DNA from: Consotaella aegiceratis
Lineage (GTDB): Bacteria > Pseudomonadota > Alphaproteobacteria > Rhizobiales > Rhizobiaceae
Assembly: GCF_036541425.1 (NCBI RefSeq)
Contig: NZ_JAZHFT010000029.1
Location: 1 to 64,000 of the forward strand
DNA length: 64,000 bases
Reading direction: 5' to 3'
Position numbers and translations under genes: made by a program. The notes beneath the pieces are model-generated. The model searched no databases, was not told the origin of the DNA, and saw only the letters and a program-made list of their open reading frames with translations. Of this stretch, positions 56,773-64,000 are shown in pieces. Positions within the stretch are counted from its first letter, which is position 1. Each line of letters opens with the position of its first letter.

Positions 56773-57083
56773 TGACCGGCTTCATTCCCCCCGACTGGCG
56801 CACGCCGGAACAAGTGTCGGAGGAGATCGCTGCCCGTGGTGGCGAAGTCTCCGCACGAACCATCCGTGAGCGGGCGCGGCAACTCGGCGCCTATCGCCAA
56901 CTCGGCCGACAGATGTTTATCTCTCGGGAAGACTTCGAGAGGATCACGACGCCATGCTCAAGCCCGTCCGACGTCCCAACTCCCCGTACTACATCGCGCG
57001 GGGCACGATCGACGGTCGTCGGATTGAGCGAAGCACGGGCGAAACTCGCAAAGGCAAGGCGGAACAGCGCTGCGCCGAAATAG
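56772..57083 (+). CDS. xis: Putative excisionase / AlpA-like HTH protein
   Basis: The protein has 103 residues. PPDWRTPEQVSEEIAARGGE and VSARTIRERARQLGAYRQLG with RQMFISREDFERI (about 7-58) form a winged helix of the excisionase kind. The C-terminal Ser/Arg-rich part overlaps the integrase start by 130 nt, so its real end function is unclear. Placement directly before the integrase supports the role. Confidence 0.7.
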   Translation: MTGFIPPDWRTPEQVSEEIAARGGEVSARTIRERARQLGAYRQLGRQMFISREDFERITTPCSSPSDVPTPRTTSRGARSTVVGLSEARAKLAKARRNSAAPK

Positions 57084-57997
57084 AGGCCGAAGAGCGGGCC
57101 AAGAAGCCGCTTATGGTTGCCTGGCCGGACATGCCACTGTCCCATGCCTTGAGCGCCTATCTCGATGCCGGCCACGACACGCGCTTTCTGACGAAGATCC
57201 TCGACCACTTCGGAGAAACGACGCTCGGCGCGATCGACAATGCTGCGATGGCCCGCGCCGCGGCCGCGATCTATCCGGGGCGTCAACCGGCCACCGTTCG
57301 TCGCCAACTCTATGTCCCGGTCAACGCCATCATCAATTTCGTCCGCGACGAGAAGCTTCGCGCCCCCAAGGGTGGCGGCGCCCGGACCTACTTCGTCATG
57401 CCGAGCCTCGCTGACGAGATCATTCAGGCCTCCACGACCCAGCCCAGCCAGTGGCTTCCCGCGCTCATCACGTTCCTATTTGGCCAGGGCACACGTGCCG
57501 GCGAGACCTTTGCGATCGATGCCCGCGATGACCTGAGCCTCGACGGTCATTGGGTCGTGCTTCGCGACACCAAGAACGGCCAAGAGCGCCGCGTCACGCT
57601 CCAGCACCGTGTCGTTGCCGCGCTATCCATCCTGCCGAATATCGGCAAGCCAGGTCCCCTCTTCCGCCGTTTCGACGGGCAGCCGTTCACTGAGAGAACC
57701 GGACGCGGCGGACAGGTCCGCACAGCTTTTGCGAGGGCGGTGACTGAGGCCGGCGCCGATCCGAAGATCATCACGCCCCACGTCTGCCGCCATAGCTGGG
57801 CCACCTGGTTCTACAGCCAGACCAAGGACACGCTTCGCCTCAAGGAGGAAGGAGGCTGGCTCTCAAACGAGCATCAGCGCTACGTCAAACTCGGCACGCC
57901 GGAGATCGGACAAGAGGCGTTGATCTGCGGTTGGGAATTTTCGGCGCTGGGGGAAAATCGGGGGAATGCGCTGCGGAAAACCGCGAAAGCCCTATAG
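56954..57997 (+). CDS. int: Tyrosine-recombinase integrase
   Basis: The protein has 347 residues. N-terminal arm domain (PNSPYYIARGTIDGRRIERS, about 8-27), core-binding helices (60-140), catalytic domain with Arg 181 (GTRAGETF), Lys 207 (DTKNGQ), His 276 and Arg 279 (HVCRHSW), Trp 302 in place of the third His (GGWLSNE) and Tyr 310 (HQRYVK). All active residues are in place. It ends 27 bp before a tRNA-Ser half gene, the probable attachment core. It is the last early-right gene. Confidence 0.92.
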   Translation: MLKPVRRPNSPYYIARGTIDGRRIERSTGETRKGKAEQRCAEIEAEERAKKPLMVAWPDMPLSHALSAYLDAGHDTRFLTKILDHFGETTLGAIDNAAMARAAAAIYPGRQPATVRRQLYVPVNAIINFVRDEKLRAPKGGGARTYFVMPSLADEIIQASTTQPSQWLPALITFLFGQGTRAGETFAIDARDDLSLDGHWVVLRDTKNGQERRVTLQHRVVAALSILPNIGKPGPLFRRFDGQPFTERTGRGGQVRTAFARAVTEAGADPKIITPHVCRHSWATWFYSQTKDTLRLKEEGGWLSNEHQRYVKLGTPEIGQEALICGWEFSALGENRGNALRKTAKAL

Positions 57998-58024
57998 AGT
58001 AGGCCTTTCAGAGAATGTCCATAG

Positions 58025-58066
58025 CCCTTAGCAGGGGAGCGCCTTCGACCACTCGGCCACCTCTCC
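58025..58066 (-). tRNA. tRNA-Ser(GCU) 5' half, probable attachment core
   Basis: The reverse strand from 58066 reads the 5' part of a serine tRNA: acceptor GGAGAGG, D-arm (TGGCCGAGTGG...), anticodon stem-loop CTCCC-CTGCTAA-GGG with anticodon GCT. After GGG (58025) the match to a tRNA stops: no variable arm, no GGTTCGAATCC T-arm follows. The break lies just past the anticodon loop and beside the integrase, as expected for a tyrosine-integrase core in a tRNA. The complete copy should be at the other, unseen end of the prophage. Confidence 0.75.
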
Positions 58067-58440
58067 GTTGGTTGCCAATAAAGATCGGACCTTGCGCTGG
58101 CAAGGGCACGATGGACAAAGTTGGCGTGATTTTTCCTGTTCTTGTCTCGATCGACAGCGGGCCATGGGGCTTATAGCCGGCTCGGACGAGCGTCCCAAAG
58201 CCGATCACGTCCGGCCGATCACGATCCTGGGCGTATCGACGTGAAACGCCATGGCCGATGCAAATTGGTGTCCGACGAGCCAACGCTTTGTTCGCGTATT
58301 TCTTTCCCCGAATCCGACCGGATGGCACCGGGCGTCCTCCCAATTTGATCGTAAACGCAGCCTGCCTTAGCGACTCCACGATTCAACCGAGTGCACTAGT
58401 TTGGCGTGTATTGTGCGGCGGACAGCGTGGTTGGAGTCGA
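58067..58440. other. 374-bp host intergenic region
   Basis: Between the tRNA fragment and the host DUF4129 gene no gene is supported. A minus-strand frame (58008-58379) runs into the tRNA sequence and lacks family features. The right half should carry the promoter of the host operon, but no clear -35/-10 pair is seen. Confidence 0.4.
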
Positions 58441-59166
58441 ATGGCGGGGCGGGACCGAACTCTGCGGACCAGGGGACGACTGGCCTGCGCGGCGATCGCG
58501 TTCGGCGTCTCGGCGACGATGCCGGCCTGGATCGATGTTCATGCGGCGCCGATCGACCCGCCCCGATCCGAATCGTCGAAGGCCTTTCTCGAAGCCGTCG
58601 CCGACGAAGACCTCCAGACCCCGATCCAATATCTTTCGAGCGATGCGCCATTGAACAGCGAGTCCACACCTTTGTCGATGGGCGGCATGGGACAGCCGAC
58701 AGCGTCTGCACGGGCGACGGCCTGGATCGTGTTGGGTGTGCTGGCGGCCATCGCCGCCTTCGCGCTTTGGCGCGCCCGCGGCCGGCTCGGCGATCTTGCC
58801 GGACCGAAGACCCGCGCCTTGCCCAAGGCGCCGGGTCCGTCGGTTCCGTCGATCATGCATTCCGATATCGACCAGGATTTTCTCGCCCGGCTGCGCAGCG
58901 AGGCCGATCCGCGCGTCGGCCTCCGCCTGATTCTGCAGCGTTTTCTGGCGCTCGCGGCCAAGGACAATGCGCTCGTCCTCAAGCGCAGCCTGACCACGCG
59001 TGAATTGATGCGGCTTCTGCCCGAGAGCTGGGCGCACCGGCGGGCGCTGGAGACCTTGGCCCGCCGGACCGAACTCGTGGTGTTCGGCGGCCGCGAGATC
59101 AGCCGCGAAACCTACGAGGACTGTCTCGAGCTCGCCACGCCGTTCCTGAGGCGCACCTCGGCATGA
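58441..59166 (+). CDS. DUF4129-domain membrane protein (host)
   Basis: The protein has 241 residues. ATG at 58441 (GGAG upstream). A signal-like N-terminus (RLACAAIAFGVSATMPAWID), a transmembrane helix at about 95-112 (TAWIVLGVLAAIAAFALWRA), then the DUF4129 domain (about 145-240) with LKRSLTTRELMRLLPESWAH and a final REISRETYEDCLELATPFL. Host gene outside the prophage. It heads a run of DUF4350, MoxR and DUF58 genes, a common set for membrane protein maturation or stress. Confidence 0.85.
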   Translation: MAGRDRTLRTRGRLACAAIAFGVSATMPAWIDVHAAPIDPPRSESSKAFLEAVADEDLQTPIQYLSSDAPLNSESTPLSMGGMGQPTASARATAWIVLGVLAAIAAFALWRARGRLGDLAGPKTRALPKAPGPSVPSIMHSDIDQDFLARLRSEADPRVGLRLILQRFLALAAKDNALVLKRSLTTRELMRLLPESWAHRRALETLARRTELVVFGGREISRETYEDCLELATPFLRRTSA

Positions 59167-60551
59167 GCGCGCCGGCCACCAACGACGCGGCCGCCGCCGA
59201 GGGCGGGCGTCGCGAGAGCGCGGCGCCCTTTCTGATCCTCGGCGTCGTCGTCCTGGCGATCGGTCTCCTGATCGTGCTCGGCCGCCGCGACACGATCGAC
59301 CAAAGTGCCATCGGCTTCGATGGCCTCGGCATCTGGCTTAACGCCAATGACATCGAGACCGTGCCGTTCGAGCGCAAACTGGAGGGCGGCCAGACCGAGC
59401 CCGTCCTGCGGATCGTGCCGCTCTACGACAACGACATCTCCAGCGACGAGGACGAAGACGGATCGGACAGCCGGTTCGGGAGCCTGGCGCCGCGGCCGAT
59501 GACCGCCGATGCTTTCAAGTCCAAGATCGACGCGTCGTGGACCTTGGTGGTCCTGCCTAAATGGCGCGGCGGCATCGTTTCGTCCGGTGTCGCTCACCCC
59601 GACCTGCTCATCCCCGAGGACCGGATCAAGTTCTACAATACCCATCCGGCGAAGCGCATCCCGCAGGAGGGCTTTGCCAGCTACGGTCTCTTCAACGAAG
59701 ACACCGGCGAATGGCTGGATGGAAAAGCCGCTCTGTTCGCCCCCCAGGTCCTCGATGCCGGAGAGGATGAAGACTGCTATCCGCTGTTTTCCATCCCCGA
59801 TGTCGGCACCGTTCTCGCCGAGTGCTATCTGATCACTCCGGGTGACGGGGAGATCGGCTTCATGCTGCTGTCCGATCCCGATCTTCTCGACAATCATGGA
59901 CTGGCCAACGGCGACAACGCCGCTATCGCGGTGGAGATGATCGAGGATCTCGCGGAGGGTTCGCCCATTTTCATCGACACTACCCTGGGCGATGCGGCGC
60001 AGACCCAGGCCGATGCCGACGAACCGGCCGGTGCGGACCCGCACGAGCGCAGCCTTTCCGACATCGGGCGGTTCTTCTCCTATCCGTTCTCCTATTTCTG
60101 GATCGGCGTCGTCATCGTCACCGGACTGGCGCTCTGGCGCGGCAGCCGCCGCTTCGGCCGCGCCGAAACGGAAGATGCGGACCGGGCGAGCGACGCCTCC
60201 AAGCGCCGCACCATCGAGGCCTCGCGCCGTATCCTGCTGCTCAGCGGTGCCGAGGCCGAACTCATCGCCAGCTATGTGAACGCGCGGATGGACGCGCTGA
60301 CGGCGGCTGTGCTGGGGCCCCGGCGACGCGCCGGCGAAAAGGCTGCCGACACCGATGCGCTGTCGCGCTTTCTCACGCGGCGCGCCCCGGACCTCGCCGC
60401 CCGTCTGGCCCAGGCGCACGGCGCAGTCACCCTTTCCCATGGCGCCGAAGCCGGCCGGCTCGGCGCGCTTGCCGCCTTGGAAGACGTCATCCAGGAGATA
60501 TGGAATGAATTTGGACGAACTGCGCGCCCTGCGCGACAGAATCGCCGCTGA
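59163..60551 (+). CDS. DUF4350-domain membrane protein (host)
   Basis: The protein has 462 residues. Transmembrane helix near the start (AAPFLILGVVVLAIGLLIVL, about 20-39), a long soluble DUF4350 part, a second helix at about 310-325 (FWIGVVIVTGLALWRG), and a C-terminal helical domain. It overlaps the previous gene by 4 nt and the MoxR start by 47 nt. Belongs to the MoxR-DUF58 cluster. Confidence 0.82.
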   Translation: MSAPATNDAAAAEGGRRESAAPFLILGVVVLAIGLLIVLGRRDTIDQSAIGFDGLGIWLNANDIETVPFERKLEGGQTEPVLRIVPLYDNDISSDEDEDGSDSRFGSLAPRPMTADAFKSKIDASWTLVVLPKWRGGIVSSGVAHPDLLIPEDRIKFYNTHPAKRIPQEGFASYGLFNEDTGEWLDGKAALFAPQVLDAGEDEDCYPLFSIPDVGTVLAECYLITPGDGEIGFMLLSDPDLLDNHGLANGDNAAIAVEMIEDLAEGSPIFIDTTLGDAAQTQADADEPAGADPHERSLSDIGRFFSYPFSYFWIGVVIVTGLALWRGSRRFGRAETEDADRASDASKRRTIEASRRILLLSGAEAELIASYVNARMDALTAAVLGPRRRAGEKAADTDALSRFLTRRAPDLAARLAQAHGAVTLSHGAEAGRLGALAALEDVIQEIWNEFGRTARPARQNRR

Positions 60552-61461
60552 GATCGAGAAGGCCGTCCAGGGACAGGATGCCATCGTCGAGCTTCTGCTG
60601 GTGTCGCTCTTCGCGCGCGGCCACTGCCTGATCGAGGGTCCGCCGGGAACCGCCAAGACGCTGCTGGCGCAGAGCCTCGCGGCGGCTCTGTCGCTCGACT
60701 TCAACCGCATCCAGTTCACGCCGGACTTGATGCCGGGCGACGTGATCGGATCGAACATCTTCGACTTCAACTCGCATCGCTTCGAACTGGTGCGCGGTCC
60801 GATCTTCACCGACATCCTGCTGACCGACGAGATCAACCGCGCCCCGCCCAAGACCCAGGCCGCACTGCTGCAGGTCATGAACGAGCGCCGCGTGACGATC
60901 GACGGCACCGACCATGCGGTCGGCGACGTCTTCTTCGTCGTCGCGACGCAGAACCCGATCGAGCAGCAGGGCACCTATCCGCTTCCGGAAGCCCAGCTCG
61001 ACCGCTTCCTGTTCAAGCTGGTGATCGACTTTCCGGACGAGGCGGCGGAATTTTCGATCCTCAGCCGGCACGCTCGCCAGCCGCTGGAGCACGACGCTCG
61101 CCGCGCCGCCATCGAGCCGGTCGCCGGGCTGGCCGAAATCCGGGCCGGTCAGGCGCTCATCGATTCGATCCATCTCGACGAGGCGATCCTGCGCTATGTG
61201 CTCGCGCTGGCGCGGGCGACGCGTACCGACATGGACATCGCCCACGGGGTTTCGACGCGCGCGGCCGACGCCCTTTGCGGAGCAGTGCGGGCGCGCGCCG
61301 CCCTCGATGGCCGCGACTATGCGATTCCTGACGACGTGAAGCTGTTGTTCGCCCCCACCATGGGTCACCGGATCGTGCTCAGCCCGACGGCCGAGATCGA
61401 GGGGCGCGACCCGTTCACGGTGTTGGCGGCCCTCATCGACCAGATCGAGGCGCCGCGCTGA
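60505..61461 (+). CDS. MoxR-family AAA+ ATPase (host)
   Basis: The protein has 318 residues. ATG at 60505 has AGGAGA 8 nt upstream. Walker A GPPGTAKT (45-52), the GSNIFDFNSHRFELVRGPIF segment typical of MoxR, Walker B ILLTDEINR (103-111), then VVATQNPIEQQGTYPLPEAQ with sensor I and the LDRF arginine finger region. The lid ends YAIPDDVKLLFAPTMGHRIV. MoxR ATPases act as chaperones for the neighbouring DUF58/VWA proteins. Confidence 0.92.
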   Translation: MNLDELRALRDRIAAEIEKAVQGQDAIVELLLVSLFARGHCLIEGPPGTAKTLLAQSLAAALSLDFNRIQFTPDLMPGDVIGSNIFDFNSHRFELVRGPIFTDILLTDEINRAPPKTQAALLQVMNERRVTIDGTDHAVGDVFFVVATQNPIEQQGTYPLPEAQLDRFLFKLVIDFPDEAAEFSILSRHARQPLEHDARRAAIEPVAGLAEIRAGQALIDSIHLDEAILRYVLALARATRTDMDIAHGVSTRAADALCGAVRARAALDGRDYAIPDDVKLLFAPTMGHRIVLSPTAEIEGRDPFTVLAALIDQIEAPR

Positions 61462-62774
61462 TGCGTCCTTCGCGGCGCCTGCTGCTGATGGCCAGCGCGA
61501 TCGGCGTGCTGTCGCTTTTCGTGCTGGCCCTGCCCGACCTCCCGCCGGTTCTGATCCCGGCGGTGTGGGCGATCCTGGCCGTCGTTGCCGCCGCCGACGC
61601 GGTGACGATTCCGCCGGCCCGCTTGCAGAGCCTTTCCGTCTCGGCGCCAGGCGAGGTTTTCGTGGGCGAGACGGCGCCGATCGCCTTTCAGCTGATCCCC
61701 AGTGGTCCGCGGCGGCCGCGTGCAGCCGAGATCTCGGCGCGCCTCGCTTGGCCAGAAGGCCTCAAAGGCCCTGCCGATTTCCGCCTGCGCCCCGTCGCGG
61801 ATCGGTTCTCGGCCGAGATCGAGGTTCGCGGGCGGCGGCGCGGCGACTGGCCGCTCGGCGCACTTTACGTTCTGCGCCGCGGCCGCCTCGGCCTCGTCGA
61901 GTCAGTGGCTCGAAACCGCTGCGAAGCGCATGTCAAAGTCGTCCCGAACGTGCGTTCGGTGACGTCGGGCGAGATCGATCTGCAGATCGCCAGCGGCACG
62001 TTCGGCGAGCGGGCGGCCGCCATGCGCGGCGAAGGATCGGAATTCCACCAGCTGCGCGAATTCGTGTACGGCATGGACCCGCGCACCATCGACTACAAGC
62101 GCAGCGCGCGCCATGGCGCGCTGGTGGCCCGCGAGATGCGCACCGAGCGCAACCACAACATCATCCTGGCGCTCGACAACGGTCATCTGATGCGCGAGCA
62201 GGTCCGGGGGCTGGCCAAGATCGATCACATGATCAATGCGGCCCTGGCGCTGGCCTGGGCCGGCATCCAGGGCGGCGATCTCGTCGGGCTCTACGCCTTC
62301 GATGCAAGGCCGCGGCTGTTTCTGCCGCCGAGCGGCGGACGCCCGACCTTCGCCCGGCTGCGCTCGCAGACGGCCGCCCTCTCCTACCGTTCGGTCGAGA
62401 GCAATCCGACACTGGCGATGACGCATCTCAGCCAGCGCCTGGCACGGCGCAGCCTCGTCGTGGTGTTTTCCGACTTCGTCGACACGACGACGGCCGAACT
62501 GCTGCTCGAAAACGTCCAGATGCTCAATCGCCACCATGTCGTGGTGTTCGTCAGTCTGCGTGATCCGCTTCTGGAGGACTACACTCGGCGCAGCGCGCGC
62601 GACCTTGCCGAGGTGGCCGAATCGGTCGCGGCGGCCGGTCTCTCGAGGGAGCGCCGACTGGTACTGGAACGGCTGATGCGGCTCGGCGTGTTCGTGATCG
62701 ACACGGCGCCGGGCGGCCTCACCACCAGCCTCATCTCGGCCTATCTCACCATTCGCGCGCGGGAGCTGATATGA
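61461..62774 (+). CDS. DUF58-domain protein (host)
   Basis: The protein has 437 residues. Two transmembrane helices at the N-terminus (about 8-45). The DUF58 signature EFVYGMDPRTIDYKRSARHG at about 198-217, and then a VWA-like domain (NIILALDNGHLMREQVRGLA, later SLVVVFSDFVDTTTAELLLE). TGATG overlap with MoxR. Partner of the MoxR chaperone. Confidence 0.9.
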   Translation: MRPSRRLLLMASAIGVLSLFVLALPDLPPVLIPAVWAILAVVAAADAVTIPPARLQSLSVSAPGEVFVGETAPIAFQLIPSGPRRPRAAEISARLAWPEGLKGPADFRLRPVADRFSAEIEVRGRRRGDWPLGALYVLRRGRLGLVESVARNRCEAHVKVVPNVRSVTSGEIDLQIASGTFGERAAAMRGEGSEFHQLREFVYGMDPRTIDYKRSARHGALVAREMRTERNHNIILALDNGHLMREQVRGLAKIDHMINAALALAWAGIQGGDLVGLYAFDARPRLFLPPSGGRPTFARLRSQTAALSYRSVESNPTLAMTHLSQRLARRSLVVVFSDFVDTTTAELLLENVQMLNRHHVVVFVSLRDPLLEDYTRRSARDLAEVAESVAAAGLSRERRLVLERLMRLGVFVIDTAPGGLTTSLISAYLTIRARELI

Positions 62775-63835
62775 CCAACGGCGTCGATCTTCTTCGATCC
62801 AGCCGCTTTCGCGCCGAGCGGGAGGCCGATTGGCGACGTTTGACCGGGCTCGTCGAGAGGGCGGAGCGCAGGGGCCTGTCGAGCCTCGGCTTTGCCGATG
62901 CGCGCGACCTGGTGCTGCTCTATCGCCAGGCCGCGAATTCCCTGTCGGTGGCTCGCGAGATCTCGCTCGATGCATCGGTGGTCGCGTTTCTGGAGAGCCT
63001 TTGCGCGCGCGCCTACCTTCTGGTCTACGCGCCGCGCCAGAGCCTTCGCGGCCTCGTCTGGCGGTTTCTGGCGCAGGAGGCGCCGCGCGCGGTTCGGCGC
63101 TCGGCGCTCGCCATTGCAGTCTCCTTTCTCGCGATGATCATCGGGGGCATCGCGGCCTACCTCCTGACGCTCGACGATCCCACCTGGTTCTACGCCTTCG
63201 TGCCCGGCGATCTGGCCGGGGGCCGGGGACCGGCCGCCAGCGCGGAAGCGCTGCGCCAGATGCTTTACGATCGGGACTTCGATGCGGTCGACCAATTGGG
63301 CGCATTTGCCACCTACCTGTTTTCCCACAACACCCAGGTGGTCCTGTTCTCCTTCGCTCTCGGCGTCGTCGTCTGCGTTCCAAGCGTCGTCCTCATCCTC
63401 TTCAACGGGGCGATCGTGGGAACCTTCCTTGCGGTGCATGCGCAAAAGGGCCTCGGGCTCGATGCCGTCGCCTGGCTGTCGATCCATGGTGTGACCGAGC
63501 TTTCGGCGATCGCCATCGGGACGGCCGGAGGATTGCTGCTCGGCCTCGCCGTCCTGTTTCCCGGCCAACGAACCCGTGCGGCGGCACTGCGCCATGCGGG
63601 ACGGGACGCCGCCAAACTGGCACTGGTGGCGGCGCTGATGCTGGTCGCGGCGGGGCTTCTCGAAGGCTTTGCCCGAAGCCTGGTCACCAACCTGACGGCT
63701 CGCCTGGTGATCGGCTGGGGGCTGGGGCTCTGCTGGCTGGCCTGGTTCGTCTTCGTTGGTCGGGGCGAGACGTCCCCTTCGACGCTTCCGTCCTACGAGG
63801 AAGGCCGCGATGGCACGCTTTCTCCGATCCGCTGA
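62771..63835 (+). CDS. SpoIIM-like membrane protein (host)
   Basis: The protein has 354 residues. A helical soluble N-terminus (READWRRLTGLVERAERRGL) and five to six membrane segments from about 115 on (ALAIAVSFLAMIIGGIAAYL, later HGVTELSAIAIGTAGGLLLG). The Stage II sporulation M family; in non-sporulating bacteria it is coded with DUF58 and RDD genes, as here. ATGA overlap upstream. Confidence 0.85.
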   Translation: MTNGVDLLRSSRFRAEREADWRRLTGLVERAERRGLSSLGFADARDLVLLYRQAANSLSVAREISLDASVVAFLESLCARAYLLVYAPRQSLRGLVWRFLAQEAPRAVRRSALAIAVSFLAMIIGGIAAYLLTLDDPTWFYAFVPGDLAGGRGPAASAEALRQMLYDRDFDAVDQLGAFATYLFSHNTQVVLFSFALGVVVCVPSVVLILFNGAIVGTFLAVHAQKGLGLDAVAWLSIHGVTELSAIAIGTAGGLLLGLAVLFPGQRTRAAALRHAGRDAAKLALVAALMLVAAGLLEGFARSLVTNLTARLVIGWGLGLCWLAWFVFVGRGETSPSTLPSYEEGRDGTLSPIR

Positions 63836-64000
63836 CGCCACGGCAGCGGCCGTGCGGCGCCCTCGCCCTTTCGGATCGCATCAGGGCAAGAGGCTTGTCC
63901 TGCTGCCGCCGGAAGGCGTGCCGCTCAGCCTGGAAATCGCCTGCACCAGCACCCGCATCGGTGCGCAACTCGTCGATCTGATCATCACGATCGTCGCCGG
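63810..64000 (+). CDS. RDD-family membrane protein, N-terminal part (cut by window edge)
   Basis: ATG at 63810 lies inside the end of the SpoIIM-like gene (26-nt overlap). The visible 63 residues contain VLLPPEGVPLSLEIA, then R-I-G-A-Q-L-V-D-L-I-I, the RDD start in which a Pro-rich beta part precedes the first membrane helix with its Arg and Asp. The gene continues past 64,000. Confidence 0.75.
   Translation, partial: MARFLRSADATAAAVRRPRPFGSHQGKRLVLLPPEGVPLSLEIACTSTRIGAQLVDLIITIVA

Noticed and set aside
58008..58379. Minus-strand 123-codon frame after the integrase
   Set aside because: Its end translates the tRNA-Ser fragment and it has no family features, so it is a chance frame.
59112..61368. 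Long minus-strand frames opposite the DUF4350 and MoxR genes
   Set aside because: Antisense shadows of conserved host genes.
1..64000. CRISPR arrays, rRNA genes and complete tRNA genes
   Set aside because: No regularly spaced direct repeats, no rRNA-like sequence and no tRNA with a T-arm were seen; only the tRNA-Ser half at 58025-58066.

Overview
The window is an almost complete temperate siphophage-type prophage (about 220-58,020) in a GC-rich alphaproteobacterial chromosome, probably Rhizobiales. The assignment rests on the host gene string at 58,441-64,000 (DUF4129, DUF4350, MoxR ATPase, DUF58, SpoIIM-like, RDD), on a phage-borne GcrA homologue (a regulator restricted to Alphaproteobacteria) and on overall codon use. 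Bases 1-217 are the left end of an IS200/IS605-type insertion sequence whose Y1 transposase runs off the window, so the left attachment site is not visible.

Layout. (1) 278-29,605, minus strand: one long, translationally coupled late operon. In transcription order it holds a ParB-like protein, a Mom-like DNA modification protein, the terminase subunits, a portal fused to an Acb1-like 2H phosphodiesterase domain, a DUF2213 protease/scaffold, cement protein, DUF2184 capsid, connectors, MuF-like protein, tail terminator, tail tube, G/GT chaperones with a -1 frameshift, tape measure, tail-tip proteins, a gpJ-like protein, fibres, a GH19 endolysin and small membrane lysis proteins, closed by a strong terminator at 223-257. 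Five short plus-strand genes sit in its gaps. (2) 29,606-33,326: an accessory block with a DUF4160/DUF2442 pair, a zinc-ribbon protein, a membrane-anchored collagen-like protein and a secreted protein. (3) 33,380-44,682, minus strand: the early-left operon with a Cro-like regulator, a tiny membrane protein, a C5-cytosine methyltransferase with a repeat-built recognition region, GcrA, an RMF-like protein, MT-A70 and NPPF adenine methyltransferases, a RuvC-like resolvase, a DnaB-like helicase and a HAD phosphatase. (4) 44,776-49,340: a LexA-type repressor followed by cargo (zinc-ribbon protein, lipoprotein, TcmP with its DUF5131 three-Cys partner, GIY-YIG nuclease). (5) 49,434-57,997, plus strand: the early-right operon with an XRE regulator, RecE-like nuclease, an intervening HNH homing-type nuclease, RecT, ParB-like protein, DUF968 nuclease, a putative excisionase and a tyrosine integrase.

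Regulation. Three copies of a 17-bp palindrome (about TTTGCGNNATTCGCGAA) lie between the repressor and the cro-like gene, and two more lie at the promoter of the early-right operon 4.6 kb away. One repressor can therefore shut both early operons, with the cargo sitting between the two operator sites.

The right end is marked by 42 nt of the 5' half of a tRNA-Ser(GCU) gene on the minus strand (58,025-58,066), which stops just after the anticodon loop next to the integrase. It is the probable attachment core. The main themes are heavy DNA modification (Mom, two adenine methyltransferases, one cytosine methyltransferase), a phage copy of the methylation-reading regulator GcrA, and a probable anti-CBASS domain built into the portal.
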